64,000 bases of DNA from Streptomyces pinistramenti (GCF_020564935.1 NZ_JAJCXB010000020.1:56352-120351); one strand, 5' to 3'. Shown: positions 8,115 to 17,130, counted from the first letter of the stretch. Notes: generated by a model not told the origin, from the sequence alone. Numbers and translations: made by a program.

Positions 8115-9638
8115 GTGACACCGTCCACCGCCGGTACGCACACCTATGTACTGGGCATCGACATCGGTACGGCCAGTACCAAAGCGGTGCTGTGCACGCC
8201 GGACGGCGGCATCGTCCAGCAGGCCCGGCGCGAGCACTCCACTTCGCTGCCCGGCCCCGGCCGGGCCGAGCACGACGCCGAGGGGATCTGGTGGGCCGAT
8301 GTCCATGCACTGATCCGGGAGTTGCTGCCGTCGCGGCCCGAGCGGATCCGCGCCGTCTGCGTCAGCGGCATCGGCCCCTGCGTGCTGCCCGCCGACGCGG
8401 ACGGCCGCCCGCTGCGCCCCGCCCTCCTCTACGGCGTGGACACCAGAGCGGTGCCCCTGGCCGAGCGGATCGAGCGGGAACTCGGCGGCGCGGACGCGGT
8501 GCTGGCGCGCTGCGGATCACGGCTCGGCTCCCAGTCGGCGGGCCCGAAGCTGGCCTGGCTGCGCCATCACGAGCCCGAGGTCTGGGCCGCGACCGCCAAG
8601 GTCTTCACCGCCCACTCCTACGTCACCCACCGGCTGACCGGCGCCTACGTGCTCGACCACCACTCGGCGAGCCAGTACGCGCCGCTCTACGACCTCGCGG
8701 CCCGCGCCTGGCACCAGCCGTGGGCGCAGGCCGTGGCGCCTGGCCTGGCGCTTCCCGAGCTGGCCTGGCCCGCCGACATCGCCGGCCGCGTCACGGCGCG
8801 CGCGGCGGCCGCGACCGGGCTCGCCGCGGGCACACCCGTAGCGGTCGGCACCATCGACGCCTGGGCCGAGGCGGAGAGCGTCGACGTCCGCGATCCCGGT
8901 GACCTGATGCTGATGTACGGCTCGACCCTGTTCTTCGTGGGTGTCACCGGCACGCCGGTGCGCTCGCCCGCCCTGTGGTCGACGGCGGGCAACCACCCGG
9001 GACAGCACACGCTGGCGGCCGGCATGGCCAGCTCCGGCAGCATCACCCAGTGGTTCCGCGACCTCACCGGCGGCGCCGGCTTCCCCCAGCTGACCGCCGA
9101 GGCCGCCGCCTCTCCCCCGGGCGCAGGCGGGCTGCTCGCGCTGCCGTACTTCGCCGGCGAACGCACCCCCGTCGCCGACCCGCAGGCGCGCGGCATCATC
9201 GCCGGCCTGACCCTGCGCCATACCCGGGGCGACGTCTACCGCGCCCTGCTGGAGGCCACCGCCCTGGCCGTACGGCACCACCTCGACGCCTTCGCCGAGG
9301 CCGGCTTCACACCCGGACGCGTCGTCGCCGTGGGCGGCGGCACCACCCACCCCTTGTGGCCGCAGATCGTCACCGACGTCACCGGCGTCGCGCAGGAGTA
9401 CCCGCACGAGCGCTGCGGGGCGAGTTACGGCGACGCCAGGTTCGCCGCGCTCGCCATCGGAGCCGTCCGGCCCGGTGCCCGCTGGAACCGTCCGGCGAAG
9501 GTCCTCACCCCGTCCGCTGCCACCAGGGACCTCTTCGCCGACCGCTACGCCGCCTACCAGGACCTGCGGACGGCGACCGGCCCCCTCCAGCACCGCCTCG
9601 CCGCCGCCCAGGACCGGCACGGCGACCCCACCCGCTGA
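8115..9638 (+). CDS. FGGY-family carbohydrate kinase (xylulokinase-like)
   Basis: The 507-residue cytosolic kinase phosphorylates a sugar or polyol with ATP. The N-terminal phosphate loop YVLGIDIGTASTKAVL, the second-domain segment GTIDAWAEAESV and the C-terminal ATP-site motif VAVGGGTTHPLW are those of the FGGY family, with closest general resemblance to xylulokinase-like members. The start was set at GTG 8115 because AGGAG lies 8 bases before it and the conserved fold begins right after; the frame is open further upstream but without family features. No sugar transporter, isomerase or regulator is adjacent, so the substrate (xylulose, ribulose or another polyol) is open. Confidence 0.88.
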   Translation: MTPSTAGTHTYVLGIDIGTASTKAVLCTPDGGIVQQARREHSTSLPGPGRAEHDAEGIWWADVHALIRELLPSRPERIRAVCVSGIGPCVLPADADGRPLRPALLYGVDTRAVPLAERIERELGGADAVLARCGSRLGSQSAGPKLAWLRHHEPEVWAATAKVFTAHSYVTHRLTGAYVLDHHSASQYAPLYDLAARAWHQPWAQAVAPGLALPELAWPADIAGRVTARAAAATGLAAGTPVAVGTIDAWAEAESVDVRDPGDLMLMYGSTLFFVGVTGTPVRSPALWSTAGNHPGQHTLAAGMASSGSITQWFRDLTGGAGFPQLTAEAAASPPGAGGLLALPYFAGERTPVADPQARGIIAGLTLRHTRGDVYRALLEATALAVRHHLDAFAEAGFTPGRVVAVGGGTTHPLWPQIVTDVTGVAQEYPHERCGASYGDARFAALAIGAVRPGARWNRPAKVLTPSAATRDLFADRYAAYQDLRTATGPLQHRLAAAQDRHGDPTR

Positions 9639-9646
9639 GCGGCCTC

Positions 9647-9683
9647 GGCCCCCTGCCTCCGAAGTCACCACAGGCAAGGGGCC
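9647..9683. terminator. terminator-like hairpin between convergent genes
   Basis: Arms of 12 bases (9647-9658 and 9672-9683, one mismatch) flank a 13-base loop between the FGGY kinase and the convergent aldo/keto reductase. Confidence 0.55.
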
Positions 9684-9712
9684 AGCAGCCGTGAACCCGC
9701 TTACGGGAAGGG

Positions 9713-10537
9713 CTAGTTGAGAGTGTCCGGGTCGGGTCCGATGCGCTCACCGCGGTCGAGTCCCGCGAGGGCGGCCATCTCGTCGTCCGCGAGGGAGAAG
9801 CCGAAGACGTCGATGTTCTCCCGGATGCGGGCGGGGGTGACGGACTTGGGGATCACGATGTTCCCGAGCTGCAGGTGCCAGCGCAGAACCACCTGGGCGG
9901 GCGACTTGCCGTGCCGCTCGGCGAGCGAGGTGAGCACCGGGTTCTGGAGCAGGGCGCCCTGCGCCAGCGGGCTCCACGCCTCGGTCGCGATGCCGTGCTC
10001 GCCGTGGAAGGCGCGCAGCCGCTCCTGCTGGAGGTAGGGATGCAGCTCGATCTGGTTCACCGCCGGGGTGATGTCCGTGTTCTCCAGCAGCCGCTGGAGG
10101 TGCTCGGGCTGGAAGTTGGAGACGCCGATCGTGCGGATCCGGCCGTCGGCGTGCAGCTTCTCGATCGCGCGCCAGGTGTCGAGGTAGCGGTCGCGGGCAG
10201 GCGTTGGCCAGTGGATGAGGTACATGTCCACGTAGTCCAGGCCGAGCCTGGCCAGGCTGGCATCGAACGCCGTCAGCGTGGAGTCGTAGCCCTGGTCGTC
10301 GTTCCACAGCTTGGTGGTGAGGAACAGGTCGTCGCGGGGGATGCCGGAGGTGGCCAGGGCGCGGCCGACGCCGGGTTCGTTGGCGTAGATAGCGGCGGTG
10401 TCGATGCTGCGGTAACCGGCTTCCAGGGCGGCGAGCACCGCCGCGGTCGCCTTGTCGTCGTCCACCTGGAAGACGCCGAAGCCGAGCTGCGGGATCGTCA
10501 CTCCGTTGTTGAGGGTGACGTCGGGCACGGAGGTCAT
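9713..10537 (-). CDS. aldo/keto reductase (2,5-diketogluconate reductase-like)
   Basis: The 274-residue NADPH-dependent reductase has the (beta/alpha)8 AKR fold. The catalytic tetrad is visible in SIDTAAIYANEPGVG (Asp and Tyr), FLTTKLW (Lys) and YLIHWP (His); the cofactor site is in VIPKSVTPARIREN. The starting motif NGVTIPQLGFGVFQ and the length match the AKR3/AKR5-type bacterial group annotated as 2,5-diketo-D-gluconate reductases, many of which simply detoxify aldehydes. ATG 10537 is preceded by GAAGGA on the minus strand. An upstream in-frame extension was rejected as non-conserved. The gene has its own promoter-like pair about 180 bases upstream in an AT-rich patch. Confidence 0.92.
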   Translation of the reverse strand: MTSVPDVTLNNGVTIPQLGFGVFQVDDDKATAAVLAALEAGYRSIDTAAIYANEPGVGRALATSGIPRDDLFLTTKLWNDDQGYDSTLTAFDASLARLGLDYVDMYLIHWPTPARDRYLDTWRAIEKLHADGRIRTIGVSNFQPEHLQRLLENTDITPAVNQIELHPYLQQERLRAFHGEHGIATEAWSPLAQGALLQNPVLTSLAERHGKSPAQVVLRWHLQLGNIVIPKSVTPARIRENIDVFGFSLADDEMAALAGLDRGERIGPDPDTLN

Positions 10538-10713
10538 GGGAGGGGGTTCCTTCGGTTGGTTGTCCGGCCGGGGGATCAGGCCGGGGAGGGAGGCGGGCCG
10601 ACCGGGGCCGGTACGGGCCAGTGTGGGGAAGCTCCCCGGGGCGGCCGGCGGCGCCACGCCGCGGCGGCGAGAGCCCGGGAGCGCGCTCGCGAGCCGCTCC
10701 GCCTTACCTGCTC

Positions 10714-10742
10714 ACACAATAATTGCAGGCGCATTTAATTGC
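10714..10742 (-). promoter_or_regulatory. promoter-like pair with direct repeats upstream of the aldo/keto reductase
   Basis: On the minus strand TTGCAA (10737-10742) and TATTGT (10714-10719) are 17 bases apart. The same AT-rich patch holds two direct copies of TAATTGCA (10718-10725 and 10734-10741) with 16-base spacing, which could be a regulator site overlapping the promoter. A leader of about 170 bases would follow. Confidence 0.45.
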
Positions 10743-10774
10743 AATCGCCGCGTGTTTTGCCGTGGGCTGCCGCC

Positions 10775-11893
10775 CTACGCACCGTCGGGCGGCAGCCGCC
10801 GGATCGCGATGGCCGCGGCGTCGTCGCCCAGGCGGCCGTGCGTGTACGCCTGCAGGTCGGCGCGCAGGTGCCGGAGCACGTCGTGCGGGGTCTGCGCACT
10901 CCAGGCCCCGGCACGTTCCGTGAGCGGATAGAAGGCACCGCTGCGGTCGCGGGCCTCGGTGACACCGTCCGTATAGAGGAGCAGCAGGTCGCCGGGCTCG
11001 AAGGGATGACTGTCGACCTCGTGGCCGGCCGCGCCGGGGAGGCCGCCGAGTCCGATCGGGAGGGCGGTGTGCGTGGCGTGCAGGGTGCGGACGCGGCCGC
11101 CGCGGAGCAGCAGGGCGGGCGGGTGTCCGCAGGTGACGGTGCGCAGTTCGGCCGACCCATCGGGGATGTCGAGCAGCGTCGCGGTGGCGAACGCCTCTTC
11201 CGAGCCCTCTTCCTCACCGTCCCATTGGCCGGCCTCCCAGCGCATCGCGCCGTCGAGGTGGACGGCGAGGCCGGGCAGCGTCGCCTGCTCGTGCGCGGCG
11301 GCCCGGAAGGCGCCGAGGATCAGCGCGGCGTGACTGTACGCGGGCAGCCCTTTGCCGCGCACGTCGCCGATGATCAGCCGGGTGGCGCCCTCCGTACGGA
11401 CCGCGGCGAACAGGTCGCCGCCCATCTCGGCCTCTTCCTCGGCAGCGAGGTAGAACGACGCGATCTGCAGCGGTCCGCTCCGCTGCGGCAGCGGCCGCAG
11501 CAGCACCTGCTGTGCCACACCGGCCACCGAACGGCTCTTCATCAGCCGCCGCTCGACCCGGTCGCGCACCACGGCGAAGAGCACGACGAGCGCGCTGACC
11601 AGGAGCAGCGCGATGAGCTGGACCTGATGGTTCTGCGAGGTGGCGTCGCCGCTGACCACGCCGATGAAGAACTGGGCGGCGAGGGCGAGCACGCCGACCA
11701 CGGCGGTGAGCTGCGGGCCCGCGAACGCCGCCGTGAAGGTCGGGGCGGCGACCAGCAGCGGCCCCAGGTGCACCTCGGGCGGGAACAGGCTGTCGATCAC
11801 GAAGACGGCACAGATGAGCGCGAGCGGAATCAGCACCAGCACCGGCGCGAGGCCCCGTCGTCCCCGCAGATTGATCAACTGTCGAAAGCGCAT
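10775..11893 (-). CDS. membrane-anchored PP2C/SpoIIE-type serine phosphatase
   Basis: The 372-residue protein has three or more hydrophobic segments in its first 110 residues and then a cytoplasmic PP2C-type phosphatase domain (about 135-372). Metal-binding acidic motifs are visible: AEMGGDLFAA, LIIGDVRGKGLPA, LLLYTDGVTEA and GDDAAAIAI near the end. Such proteins in streptomycetes act in partner-switching systems, removing phosphate from anti-sigma-factor antagonists. No GAF, PAS or HATPase domain is fused, and no anti-sigma gene is adjacent, so its partner is unknown; a stand-alone HATPase at 56.2-56.6 kb is far away. Start ATG 11893 leads directly to the first basic residues ahead of the membrane segment. 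Confidence 0.9.
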   Translation of the reverse strand: MRFRQLINLRGRRGLAPVLVLIPLALICAVFVIDSLFPPEVHLGPLLVAAPTFTAAFAGPQLTAVVGVLALAAQFFIGVVSGDATSQNHQVQLIALLLVSALVVLFAVVRDRVERRLMKSRSVAGVAQQVLLRPLPQRSGPLQIASFYLAAEEEAEMGGDLFAAVRTEGATRLIIGDVRGKGLPAYSHAALILGAFRAAAHEQATLPGLAVHLDGAMRWEAGQWDGEEEGSEEAFATATLLDIPDGSAELRTVTCGHPPALLLRGGRVRTLHATHTALPIGLGGLPGAAGHEVDSHPFEPGDLLLLYTDGVTEARDRSGAFYPLTERAGAWSAQTPHDVLRHLRADLQAYTHGRLGDDAAAIAIRRLPPDGA

Positions 11894-11933
11894 GCGTCAT
11901 GCTCGCAGCACCGCGCCCGAAATGTCCGTAGGG

Positions 11934-12201
11934 TCACGATCCGGCGTGGACGTCGGAGGCACCGCCCTGCGCCGACCGCGCCACGCCCGAGCCGTCCTGC
12001 GTCCGCAGGCCGCGCACCCGGGGCGACAGCAGCGCCGCCGCGGTGGCCACGATCACCGGACCGGCGCCGACGGCGAGCGCGCGTCCGACGCCGACGACCA
12101 CACCGGCCGCGGCGACCGGCGCGCAGAACACCGGGAGCGGCGCCCGGCCGGTGGCGCCATGACGGCGGCCCCGTGTACGCGGCGGCCCGCGCCAACTGCC
12201 C
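11934..12201 (-). pseudogene. possible remnant of a membrane transporter C-terminus
   Basis: Within this 300-base gap one minus-strand frame encodes a hydrophobic run (FCAPVAAAGVVVGVG, then AVGAGPVIVATAAALLSP) followed by a basic tail, as at the end of an MFS protein. There is no ribosome site or full-length gene. It may be a decayed fragment or chance; the neighbouring region carries several broken genes. Confidence 0.25.
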
Positions 12202-12714
12202 TCAGTAGTACCCCTTTCCACCGTCGAGCAGTTCGCGGATGGCATCCAGGTGACCGGCGTGCCGGGCGGTCTCCTCGGTCATGTGGAGCAGCATCCAGCG
12301 CAGGGACGCGGCGGCGGAGCGGTAGTCGGGGTGCCGTCCCACGACGTCCAGCGGGTGGGCCGCGATGATCTCGTCGGAGACCGCGCACTGCCGTTCGTAG
12401 GCGGCGAGGAGCCCGTCGAGAGGTTCCCCTTCGACGCGCATGTCGGCGTCCTCGGGATCGTCGAGGAACTGCGGTCCGTCGGCGGGGCGGCCCAGGAACA
12501 GGACCTCGAACCAGGTGTTTTCGGCCCACCGCAGATGGGAGACGACACCCGCCACCGTCATGAGCGGCGAGGACGGCAGGAGCGGGCGGTGCGCGTCCGC
12601 CTCCGACAGCCCTTCGCACTTCCAGTGGACGATCGCCCGCTGCATGGCGAGCCAGCCGGTGAGCTGCGTCCGCTCGTCGGCGTCGAAGGGGGGACGGATC
12701 CGGGAGGGAGTCAT
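12202..12714 (-). CDS. DinB-family (DUF664) protein
   Basis: The 170-residue protein is a four-helix-bundle DinB/DUF664 member. Three metal-binding histidines are expected and seen: one in VAGVVSHLRWAENTWF and two in the C-terminal segment LHMTEETARHAGHLDAI. In actinobacteria this family includes mycothiol-dependent transferases, so a thiol-transfer or detoxification role is reasonable but unproven. The start was set at ATG 12714 (protein begins TPSRIRPPFDADE), because the longer frame adds nine poorly conserved residues and the GGAGGGAG just before 12714 on the minus strand is not suited to the longer start. It stands alone; the next gene to the right is divergent. Confidence 0.85.
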   Translation of the reverse strand: MTPSRIRPPFDADERTQLTGWLAMQRAIVHWKCEGLSEADAHRPLLPSSPLMTVAGVVSHLRWAENTWFEVLFLGRPADGPQFLDDPEDADMRVEGEPLDGLLAAYERQCAVSDEIIAAHPLDVVGRHPDYRSAAASLRWMLLHMTEETARHAGHLDAIRELLDGGKGYY

Positions 12715-12900
12715 GGACAGCGAAGCTACGCGGCAAGGCATCGGGCCGCACCATATTTTCCGGCGCCGGCTCCCCCGTCACCGACATAGCGCGCGTAGCA
12801 CCTCTATCGCCGTCCACCCGCAGAGCGAGCCGCTCCCGGAAGCACAACCACCGGCGCCTCTTCCGCTTTCTCCCGGGCGCGGGATACCCCTTGAGGGACG

Positions 12901-12960
12901 ACGAGTTCGATGCGTTCGACGAGTTGGGTGCATGGGGTGCATCGGATGCGTTCGATGCAC
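12901..12960. repeat. short imperfect direct repeats
   Basis: The stretch repeats ATGCGTTCGA and GGTGCAT units several times in 60 bases, immediately before the ferredoxin/MBL gene. Nothing else of note lies in 12715-12900. It may be a slipped-strand expansion or a control region. Confidence 0.4.
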
Positions 12961-13009
12961 AGGTCAGGGCGAGGGCATGACACCGCCCAGCACCTCGGGA
13001 AGGAACACC

Positions 13010-14010
13010 ATGGACGACGGCATACAGGACGGCATGGACGAGGAGAGGGAAGGGAGCCGGGTATCGGCGCCCGCGGGAGAGCGGCGTCGCCGTGCGGGCG
13101 CCGAGGGCTCCGGACACGGCCAGGAGGCGGGCGGCCCGGACCGGAGTGCCTGGTACGTCGACTCGCGCTGTACGAACTGCGACGTGGCGCGGCAGCTCGC
13201 GCCCGGTCTGATCCGCGAGCACGCGGGCCGCTCGGAGATCGTCCGGCAGCCCCGGAACACCGCGGAGGCACGGCAGTTGCATGCCGCGGCGTTCGGCTGC
13301 CCGCCCCGGTCGATCCGCCGCCCCGGCCAACGGCTGGATCCGGCCGCCGACCCGTTCCCGTGGGCCCTCGACGACGGCGTCCTGCTGTGCGGCCACAACT
13401 CCCCGCACACCGCGGGCGCCAACTCCTCCTGCTGCGCCGACCGTCCGGCACCGTGATGATGGTCAACACGCCCCGCTGGAGCAGCGCGCTGGCCACGCGG
13501 TACGAGGAGCTGGGACGCGTCACCGACGTCCTGCTCACCCACCGGGACCATGCCGCGCACGGCCGCCGCTACGCGGACAGGTTCGGCGCGCGGCTGTGGA
13601 TCCACGAGGGCGACCTCGACGCCGCGCCGGACGCCGACCGGATCATCCGCGGCACCGCCCCGGCGCAGATCGCCCCGGGAGTCGTCGCCCACCCGCTCCC
13701 CGGGCACACCAAGGGCAGCGTGCTCTACCTCGCGGACGACCGGTACTGCTTCAGCGGCGACAGCCTGTACTGGTCGCGTACGACGGCCGATCTGGAGGTC
13801 GCCGAGAGCGTCACCTGGTATTCGATCCGGGAGTTGGGCGCGTCCCTGGCAAGAACGGCCGACCGGCTGCGCTGGGAGTGGCTGCTGCCGGGACACGGCG
13901 ACCGCCAACGGCTGCCGGCCCCGGAAATGGCGAGGCGGCTCAGGGGCCTGACGGCCCGCGTACGCGAACTCCGGCCGCGCCCGGTCGACTTCACCGCCAT
14001 GCGGTACTGA
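13010..14010 (+). pseudogene. ferredoxin-like/metallo-beta-lactamase-fold hydrolase, frameshifted
   Basis: Read across one frameshift, the gene encodes about 333 residues: an N-terminal ferredoxin-like segment (WYVDSRCTNCDVARQLAPG) joined to an MBL-fold domain with THRDHAAHGRRYADRFG, HPLPGHTKGSVLYL, SGDSLYW and LLPGHGDRQ. Fused ferredoxin/MBL proteins of this kind are common in actinobacteria. The frame breaks at about 13425-13428: the first part ends in GANSSCC... and stops at 13456, whereas the expected GANSFLLRRPSG reading continues one frame over. One missing base accounts for this. The ferredoxin segment has fewer Cys than a [4Fe-4S] site needs. The start is ATG 13010 with AAGGA upstream. 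This is either a real lesion or a sequence error. Confidence 0.75.
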
Positions 14011-14089
14011 CTTCCGGGCGGGCACGGCACCGGCCGGCCTCCTCAAAATCCGCTTGCGCCAGGCATCACGCGCTCCTCGGCATGGCGCC

Positions 14090-14959
14090 GTGCCTGCCTT
14101 CACCGCTCCCGACGGGACCACGCTCGCCTATCACGTCATGGGCGAGGGCGAGCCGCTGCTCTGCCTGCCCGGCGGCCCGATGCGTGCCTCCGCCTACCTC
14201 GGCGATCTCGGCGGGCTGTCGGCGCACCGTCGGCCGGTCCTGCTCGACCTGCGGGGCACCGGCGCGTCCGGCATCCCCACCGATCCCGCCACCTACCGCT
14301 GCGACCACCAGGCCGCCGACGTCGAGGCCCTCCGCGAACATCTCGGCGCAGAACGCATCGACGTGCTCGCGCACTCGGCGGCCGGCGATCTGGCCCTGCT
14401 CCACGCGGCCCGGTACCCGCAGCGGATCCGCAGCCTCACCCCGGTCACCGCCCGCGCCCGTGCCCTCGGCATCGACTTCACCGGGGAGCACCGTCGCGAG
14501 GCGGCGGCCATGCGCGCGGCCGAGCCGTGGTTCCCGGCCGCGCATGCCGCCTATGAGACCGTCTGGACCGGCACCCCGACGGACGCGGACTGGGACGCCA
14601 TCGCCCCTTTCCTCTACGGCCGTTGGGACGCGGCCGCCCAGGCGCACGCCGCATCCGACGTCGCCCGGACCAACGCCGCGGGCCTCCGACCGCTACGCGT
14701 CACCCGGCGCCTTCTCCCCCGCCGCGACCCGCGCCGCCATGGCCGCCTTGGACGCACCGGCTCTGATCCTCGCCGGCGCACTGGACAGCGGGCCGCTCCC
14801 CGGGTCGCCGCCGGCATCGTGAAGCTGTTCCCCCGGGCGGAGTTGGCCGTCCAGCCGGGCAGCGGCCACTCCCCCTGGCTCGACGCCCCTGGCCTCTTCA
14901 CCCGGGTGGTGTCGGCGTTCCTCTCCCGGGAGCGCGTCGGGCCGGAAGAACGGAGCTGA
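14090..14959 (+). pseudogene. alpha/beta hydrolase with two compensating frameshifts
   Basis: The gene encodes an alpha/beta hydrolase of about 289 residues. The N-terminal half is in one frame, with the oxyanion segment LCLPGGPMRA, the strand DLRGTGASG and the nucleophile elbow VLAHSAAGDLALL. From about 14681 to 14800 the natural sequence (SDRYASPGAFSPAATRAAM, then ALILAGALDSG with the acidic residue) lies in a second frame. It then returns to the first for IVKLFPRAELAVQPGSGHSPWLD with the catalytic His. One extra base near 14681 and one missing base near 14799 explain it. The uncorrected frame stays open but has 40 residues of arginine-rich nonsense in the middle. GTG 14090 is the likely start. 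Confidence 0.75.
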
Positions 14960-14994
14960 CCCCGCGCCGGCCTCCTTTGTGATCAGCTGATGCC

Positions 14995-15463
14995 GTGGAA
15001 GCCATGTGGACGAGCGTGGTAGCGGTCGGTGGCACCCTCATAGGTGCCGTGGTCACGCACCTCTTCCAGCGCCTCGCGTCCCGGCGCAGTGAGCTGTTCG
15101 CGCGGTCCGAAGCGCTCCGGCAGGAGCGAATAGCCACGTTCAGCACGTTCGCCACGGCGGTGTGAGGACTACCGCCACGGCCAGGCGGACCGCTGGTACC
15201 GCAAGCAGCAGGGCCCGGACGGAGAGGCTTTCATCAGGGCACGCGATGAGGCACACCGCCTCAGGACAGCGACACGGCAAGTGCTCTACCGGGTCCAGTT
15301 GCTCACCGACGACCGGGAAGTGATCCTCGCGGCCGAGCGGGCCTATCAGGCCACTCGGGACGTTTCGACCGCACAGGAACCGGCGGAGCGGGACTCGCTG
15401 GACGCCCTCGCACGGCAGGCGATCGAAGCGTTCGTGTCCCGCGCTGGGCCGTTGACCCGTTGA
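14995..15463 (+). pseudogene. hypothetical protein with N-terminal membrane segment, frameshifted
   Basis: From GTG 14995 the frame encodes a short hydrophobic helix (TSVVAVGGTLIGAVVTHL) and a charged helix (RRSELFARSEALRQERIAT), then meets TGA at 15163-15165. Reading one base over, a continuous charged helical protein continues to 15463 (YRHGQADRWYRKQQGPDGEA, then LYRVQLLTDDREVILAAE). Joined across one extra base at about 15163, this gives some 155 residues resembling a conserved streptomycete membrane-anchored coiled-coil protein of unknown function. It is probably inactive as sequenced. Confidence 0.65.
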
Positions 15464-15507
15464 ACTGTCGGCCGGCGGATGCCCCGGGGTGCCCTGCGGA
15501 TCACGCC

Positions 15508-16983
15508 TCAGTGCCGGGGCTCGGACATGCGCGGCAGCAGGCACAGGAGGGCCGAAAGGGCCGCGGCCAGGGCCAGGTTGAAGACGAGGGCGGCGGCGAG
15601 GGCGTGTCCGTACGCCGTGACGTCGCTGCGGGCGGCGCCCTTCAGCGTGCCGTAGAAGATGACGCCGATGACGGCCACCCCGACCGCGCCGCCGACCTGC
15701 TGCCCGGTGGACAGCACCCCGGAGGCCATGCCGATCTCCGTGGGGCGGATGCGCGACAGCACGGCGTTCAGCAGCGGGGTGACCAGCACGCCGTTGCCCA
15801 GGCCGGATACGAGCAGTGGCGCGGCGAGTGACCAGGCGGTGAGCGAAGCGCCGGCACTGAGCACCACGGCGAGGGTGACCGCGTGGCCGGTGGCGAGGAT
15901 CAGTGCCCCGGCCTGCAGCAGGCGCCGGCCGTGCCGGGCCATCCGTCCGGCGATGATGCTGCCGGCGAAGAACGCGGCGGCGAAGGGGAGATAGAAGACG
16001 CCGGCGCTCAGCGTGTCCAGGCCCAGGCCGTCCTGCACGGTGACGGACAGCACCAGGAAGAAGGAGTTGATGCCGAAGTAGGCGAGCAGGACCAGCAGCA
16101 TGCCGAGGGCGAAGGGACGTTCGCGCAGCAGGCCCGGCCGCAGCAGCGGCGCGCCGCCCGCCGTCTCGACGCGGCGTTCCACGAGCGCGAAGCCGAGCAG
16201 GGCGAGCACCCCGGCTGCCAGGCTGAACCAGGTCCACGTCGGCCAGCCGGCCTCCCTGCCCTCGACCAGGGGGACCACGAGGAGGACGAGGGCGAGGGTC
16301 AGTACGGCCATGCCCGCGAGGTCCGGCCGGCGACTGTCGGGCGACCGCGACTCGGGGACGAGGACGGCGGCGAGGACCAGCGTGACGAGGCCGACGGGGA
16401 CGTTGACCCAGAAGATCGGGCGCCAGGAGGTGCCGAACAGGTCGGCGGAGATGAGGAGGCCGCCGAGCAGCTGGCCCGCGACTCCGGCGGTGCCGATGAC
16501 CGCGCCCAGGACGCCGAAGGCCCGGGGCCGTTGCTCCGGTGTCAGCAGCACCTGGATCGTCGCGAAGACCTGCGGGAACATCACCGCGGCGCCGAGTCCT
16601 TGCAGGAGCCGGGCGGCGATCAGGGCGCCGGGCCCTGGCGCGGCGGCGCAGGCCACGGACGCCAGCGTGAAGACGGCCATGCCGGTGAGGAAGCAGCGCC
16701 TGCGGCCGAACCGGTCGCCGAGCCGGGCACCGGTGATCAGGGCGATGGCGTAGGTGAGTTGATACCCGGCCAGGATGAGCTGGACGTCGGCGTCCGACGC
16801 GTGCAGGTCGTCCTGGATGGCCGGGGCCGCCACGAGCACGATGAAGGTGTCGAGCACGGCCATGAAGACGCCCAGCAGAACGACGGCCAGGGCGCGCCAC
16901 GGCGAGGGCCCCGGAGGCGCCGCGGTGGCGGGGCCGGTCGGGACGGGGTGCAGGGAATCGGCCGGTGGTCTGGCGTGAGTCAT
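15508..16983 (-). CDS. MFS drug exporter, DHA2 (14-helix) type
   Basis: The 491-residue membrane protein exports a hydrophobic compound by proton antiport. It shows about fourteen hydrophobic segments. Family motifs are motif A, GARLGDRFGRRRCF, the first-helix motif LAVVLLGVFMAVLDTFIV and motif C-like VIGTAGVAGQLLGG. The start was placed at ATG 16983 (THARPPADSLHP); upstream in-frame codons run into the promoter region and the divergent regulator. A pair of GACGCAA repeats lies 28-43 bases upstream, and the divergent XRE/MmyB-type regulator is the natural candidate for its control. The substrate is unknown. Confidence 0.9.
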   Translation of the reverse strand: MTHARPPADSLHPVPTGPATAAPPGPSPWRALAVVLLGVFMAVLDTFIVLVAAPAIQDDLHASDADVQLILAGYQLTYAIALITGARLGDRFGRRRCFLTGMAVFTLASVACAAAPGPGALIAARLLQGLGAAVMFPQVFATIQVLLTPEQRPRAFGVLGAVIGTAGVAGQLLGGLLISADLFGTSWRPIFWVNVPVGLVTLVLAAVLVPESRSPDSRRPDLAGMAVLTLALVLLVVPLVEGREAGWPTWTWFSLAAGVLALLGFALVERRVETAGGAPLLRPGLLRERPFALGMLLVLLAYFGINSFFLVLSVTVQDGLGLDTLSAGVFYLPFAAAFFAGSIIAGRMARHGRRLLQAGALILATGHAVTLAVVLSAGASLTAWSLAAPLLVSGLGNGVLVTPLLNAVLSRIRPTEIGMASGVLSTGQQVGGAVGVAVIGVIFYGTLKGAARSDVTAYGHALAAALVFNLALAAALSALLCLLPRMSEPRH

Positions 16984-17010
16984 GGTGCTGAGCCTGGCCC
17001 GGGGCCGGGT

Positions 17011-17026
17011 GACGCAACAGACGCAA
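17011..17026. promoter_or_regulatory. direct repeat in the exporter/regulator gap, likely operator
   Basis: Two copies of GACGCAA (17011-17017 and 17020-17026) are separated by CA in the 147-base gap between the divergent exporter and XRE genes, next to an AT-rich TTATGCT. It is a plausible binding site for the adjacent regulator. Confidence 0.45.
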
Positions 17027-17130
17027 ATTATGCTGGTGGCCGCGGTACCACCCTGGGGTTCTTGGGGCGACACGGGTGGGGCGGAGGGGCAGTAGGGTGC
17101 GCGCGGGACGGTTCGTTGCGGAGAGGTTCG

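Noticed and set aside
12901..12960. Short tandem-like repeats as a CRISPR or integration site
   Set aside because: Units are irregular and only a few bases long, with no spacers, integrase or tRNA nearby.
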